From positions 1-7,157 of the forward strand of contig JACMIS010000518.1 of assembly GCA_014381035.1 (NCBI GenBank): a stretch of 7,157 nucleotides of DNA. Direction: 5' to 3'. Made by a program: the position numbers and the translations under genes. Positions within the stretch are counted from its first letter, which is position 1. Every line of letters starts with the position of its first letter. The notes under the pieces were generated by a model. That model saw only the letters and a list, made by a program, of their open reading frames with translations, had not been told where the DNA came from and did no database searches. This stretch comes from Armatimonadota bacterium. Lineage in GTDB: Bacteria > Armatimonadota > Armatimonadia > Armatimonadales > Armatimonadaceae. This document shows, one piece after another, positions 5,545-7,157 of this stretch.

Positions 5545-6267
5545 ATGACTGATACAAAGCCGGTGCAACCCGATGAACCCGCACCACGCCCGTGGCTTTC
5601 CGCGACCACACCTGCCGGGGAAATCACGACCGGGCAGGCGTGGTCGCTGGCACCGGATACGCTGGTCATCTCCTACCCCTTCGTGAAACGCGAGTTTTTC
5701 CAACGATTACTCAAACATTCTCGCCAAAGCGCACGGAAATTGGCGTTGCTCAACACCGTTCTGGGGTTCGTCCTCGGGTCACTCCCGTTCCTGATCGCAT
5801 TCGTGATGCTCCGCTACGTTCCCGGTGCCAGCGCACCGATAAAATCTATCTGGCTCATAACGCTGCTATTCTGGGCGGGGATAACGCTGTGGATGCCCTT
5901 GTTTTCCTTCCTCTTTTCGTATCCTCTTTCCGTGATGCTTGCAAACTCTACGGCACGCACCGCGAAGGGCAAGCGGTTTACCGTGACCTTATCGCCGGGC
6001 GGCGCGGAGCAACGGTTCGACGCCGCACGAACTTTGCCCTGGAAGGACGTGGAAACGATTGAGCCGTGGGAAGGCGGCATCTTGCTCACTGCGGCGTTTG
6101 GCAAGCCACAGGTTGGTGTTCCCGGCAGTGCGTTCGCGGACACGGAGGAGGCGGAGCAGTTTTTCGAGGCGGCGCGTATCCTGTGGAAATCGCACGGCGA
6201 CATGAGCCTCGTACCGGCAGAAACCCGCGCCCGTTTTGCTCCCCGACCGGAACCCTCCGAAGCGTAA
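5545..6267 (+). CDS. Membrane protein with YcxB-like C-terminal domain, paralogue 2
   Basis: A 240-aa protein with the same plan as its neighbours. The N-terminal tail carries APRPWLSA (13-20) and QAWSLA (31-36), then VISYPFVKREFF (41-52), aligning with the LLEVAYRY/IIGLQYRY segments of copies 4 and 3. Hydrophobic helices lie at about 66-90 and 100-132. The C-terminal domain has LPWKDVETIEPWEGGILL (164-181) and GVPGSAFADTEEAEQFFEAA (191-210). LWKSHGDMSLVPAETRARF (213-231) matches the closing tail of copies 1 and 3. It starts 32 bases after copy 1, with only a weak AGGG about 15 bases upstream. Orientation is probably cytoplasmic N- and C-terminal domains with a membrane hairpin. The biochemical function is unknown, and homology among copies is clearer than homology to any named protein. 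Confidence 0.85.
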   Translation: MTDTKPVQPDEPAPRPWLSATTPAGEITTGQAWSLAPDTLVISYPFVKREFFQRLLKHSRQSARKLALLNTVLGFVLGSLPFLIAFVMLRYVPGASAPIKSIWLITLLFWAGITLWMPLFSFLFSYPLSVMLANSTARTAKGKRFTVTLSPGGAEQRFDAARTLPWKDVETIEPWEGGILLTAAFGKPQVGVPGSAFADTEEAEQFFEAARILWKSHGDMSLVPAETRARFAPRPEPSEA

Positions 6268-6300
6268 CCTTCACGCCCCGGAAACGTCTTATACAGACCG

Positions 6301-6996
6301 ATGCCAACGCCTGACACCAACGCCGATCCCGCACCGATCCCCTGGCTCGGGAAAGGAAGCGTTTCGCCCGAAACCGACTCGCAACCGTGGCGGATCGCAG
6401 GGTCACGGGAAGAGATTATCGGCTTGCAGTACCGCTATCATCCTGTAAATTATATGCGTTGCTACACGCTCCTGATCTTCCTGCGCTGGCGACCGAACGC
6501 CTGGCTCGCGCTCTGCACCGCCGGGTTCGCCACACTGGGCATCGTGCTGATCTTTATGCGAGGCACAGGCATAACTGCATCGAGTATCGTGACCGGGTTG
6601 GTAGTGTTACTGGTGTCATTTGTCGTTGTGTATGTTCTTACGTTATTGGTTACTTTATTCACACTTCCTTTCTACTGTGTGGTTTTGTTACTCCTGCGTC
6701 GTAAGCCGACCTCGTTCATTCTGGAGATCACGGGGGTGTCGGAGAAAACGCTCCGAAGAAGTGTGGTCAAATGGTCACAGATCCGCGAAATCGTCGAGGA
6801 GAAAGGCGACATTCATTTCGTCGGTCGTACCCTCTTTGCCGAAGGTTTATTCGTACCGCGAACTGCGTTTGCCGATCACGCCGCGGCGCAACGATTTTAT
6901 GCCATCGCGGTAGACTTGTGGAAAGCGAACGGAAACCCGAACGCCGTTTCGCCCGAAGGGCGTGCCGAGTTCCCACCGCCGCATATACTGCCATGA
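6301..6996 (+). CDS. Membrane protein with YcxB-like C-terminal domain, paralogue 3
   Basis: A 231-aa protein. The N-terminus reads PAPIPWLGKGS (10-20) and QPWRIA (28-33), closest to copy 4. GLQYRYHPVNYMRCY (41-55) precedes hydrophobic segments at about 66-86 and 94-133; the second is long enough for two passes or a re-entrant stretch, so topology may differ from copies 1 and 2. The soluble domain contains VKWSQIREIVEEKGDIHFV (156-174) and FVPRTAFADHAAAQRFYAIA (184-203), the same W...P-x-x-A-F-x-D signature. The end LWKANGNPNAVSPEGRAEF (206-224) is the shared tail. It starts 33 bases after copy 2 without a Shine-Dalgarno. Its stop overlaps the next start as ATGA, so copy 4 is probably translated by coupling. 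The region coding the long membrane segment is notably T-rich, as expected for hydrophobic codons. The role is unknown. Confidence 0.85.
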   Translation: MPTPDTNADPAPIPWLGKGSVSPETDSQPWRIAGSREEIIGLQYRYHPVNYMRCYTLLIFLRWRPNAWLALCTAGFATLGIVLIFMRGTGITASSIVTGLVVLLVSFVVVYVLTLLVTLFTLPFYCVVLLLLRRKPTSFILEITGVSEKTLRRSVVKWSQIREIVEEKGDIHFVGRTLFAEGLFVPRTAFADHAAAQRFYAIAVDLWKANGNPNAVSPEGRAEFPPPHILP

Positions 6997-7157
6997 ACGA
7001 AACAACGCCCGCTGCTGATTCGAACGTCGCTGAGAACGCGCCGATCCCGTGGCTCGGTGACAAACCGGCATTGAAGGGCGCGCCGGAACAGGAGTGGAGG
7101 CTTGCCGCGCACGGGGACGTGTTGCTCGAAGTAGCGTACCGGTACCGGATCCGGGAC
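6993..7157 (+). CDS. YcxB-like membrane protein, paralogue 4, N-terminal part (cut by window edge)
   Basis: The frame opens with ATG 6993 inside the ATGA overlap with copy 3 and stays open for 55 codons to the window end. The encoded start contains NAPIPWLGDKPAL (about 15-27) and QEWRLAAHGDVLLEVAYRYR (about 33-52). These match the IPWLG, QPWRIA and LQYRY segments of copy 3 and the RPWLSA and QAWSLA segments of copy 2. This identifies a fourth tandem member even though the membrane and C-terminal domains lie outside. The ATGA overlap and the absence of a Shine-Dalgarno suggest translational coupling. More copies may follow to the right. Confidence 0.8.
   Translation, partial: MNETTPAADSNVAENAPIPWLGDKPALKGAPEQEWRLAAHGDVLLEVAYRYRIRD

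Noticed and set aside
6286..6298. GTCT-tatac-AGAC before paralogue 3, as operator or promoter
   Set aside because: Arms of only 4 bp and no -35 partner; expected by chance in a region this size.
1..7157. CRISPR array, tRNA/rRNA genes, transposase or phage genes
   Set aside because: I saw no regularly spaced repeats, no cloverleaf or rRNA-like segments, and no recognisable transposase, integrase or phage structural protein in any frame.

Overview
The window is bacterial chromosome, moderately GC-rich and densely coded. All confident genes except one run on the + strand. The gene types (a Gfo/Idh/MocA oxidoreductase, a sugar nucleotidyltransferase with a beta-helix tail, an HxlR/RidA pair, runs of poorly characterised membrane paralogues) and the many starts without a Shine-Dalgarno suggest a soil or aquatic lineage such as Armatimonadota. 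That is an impression only: no rRNA or marker gene is present.

Layout. (1) Bases 1-437 hold the 3' part of an arginase-superfamily gene that enters from the left. (2) Bases 459-1435 are a divergent pair: an HxlR-type winged-helix regulator (-) and a RidA/YjgF-family protein (+). Their shared ~107-base region has a plausible promoter and small repeats that could be the regulator's site. (3) Bases 1436-1625 are non-coding, with a 13-bp perfect hairpin and a TGGCAAA-N8-TTTGCCA inverted repeat in front of the next gene. (4) Bases 1626-3801 hold a Gfo/Idh/MocA dehydrogenase and a sugar-1-phosphate nucleotidyltransferase. Between them is a perfect 28-bp inverted repeat with a 3-nt loop, whose arms also carry a four-tract G-quadruplex motif. 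(5) A stem-loop plus T8 run ends that unit. (6) From 3865 to the right edge is a tightly packed run of six genes I cannot name. The first two are soluble proteins sharing a repeated module. The next four are tandem paralogues of a membrane protein with a YcxB-like C-terminal domain; the last is cut by the window edge.

How the genes may work together. The HxlR/RidA pair looks like a self-contained metabolite-stress or redox-responsive unit. The dehydrogenase and nucleotidyltransferase both suit sugar or glycoconjugate metabolism, but their substrates cannot be read from the sequence. The right-hand run is the most novel part. Its gaps are 33, 32 and 33 bases or short overlaps, and no start has a good Shine-Dalgarno. 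Its order (two related soluble proteins, then four diverged copies of one membrane protein) suggests an undescribed membrane-associated system or a local gene-family expansion.
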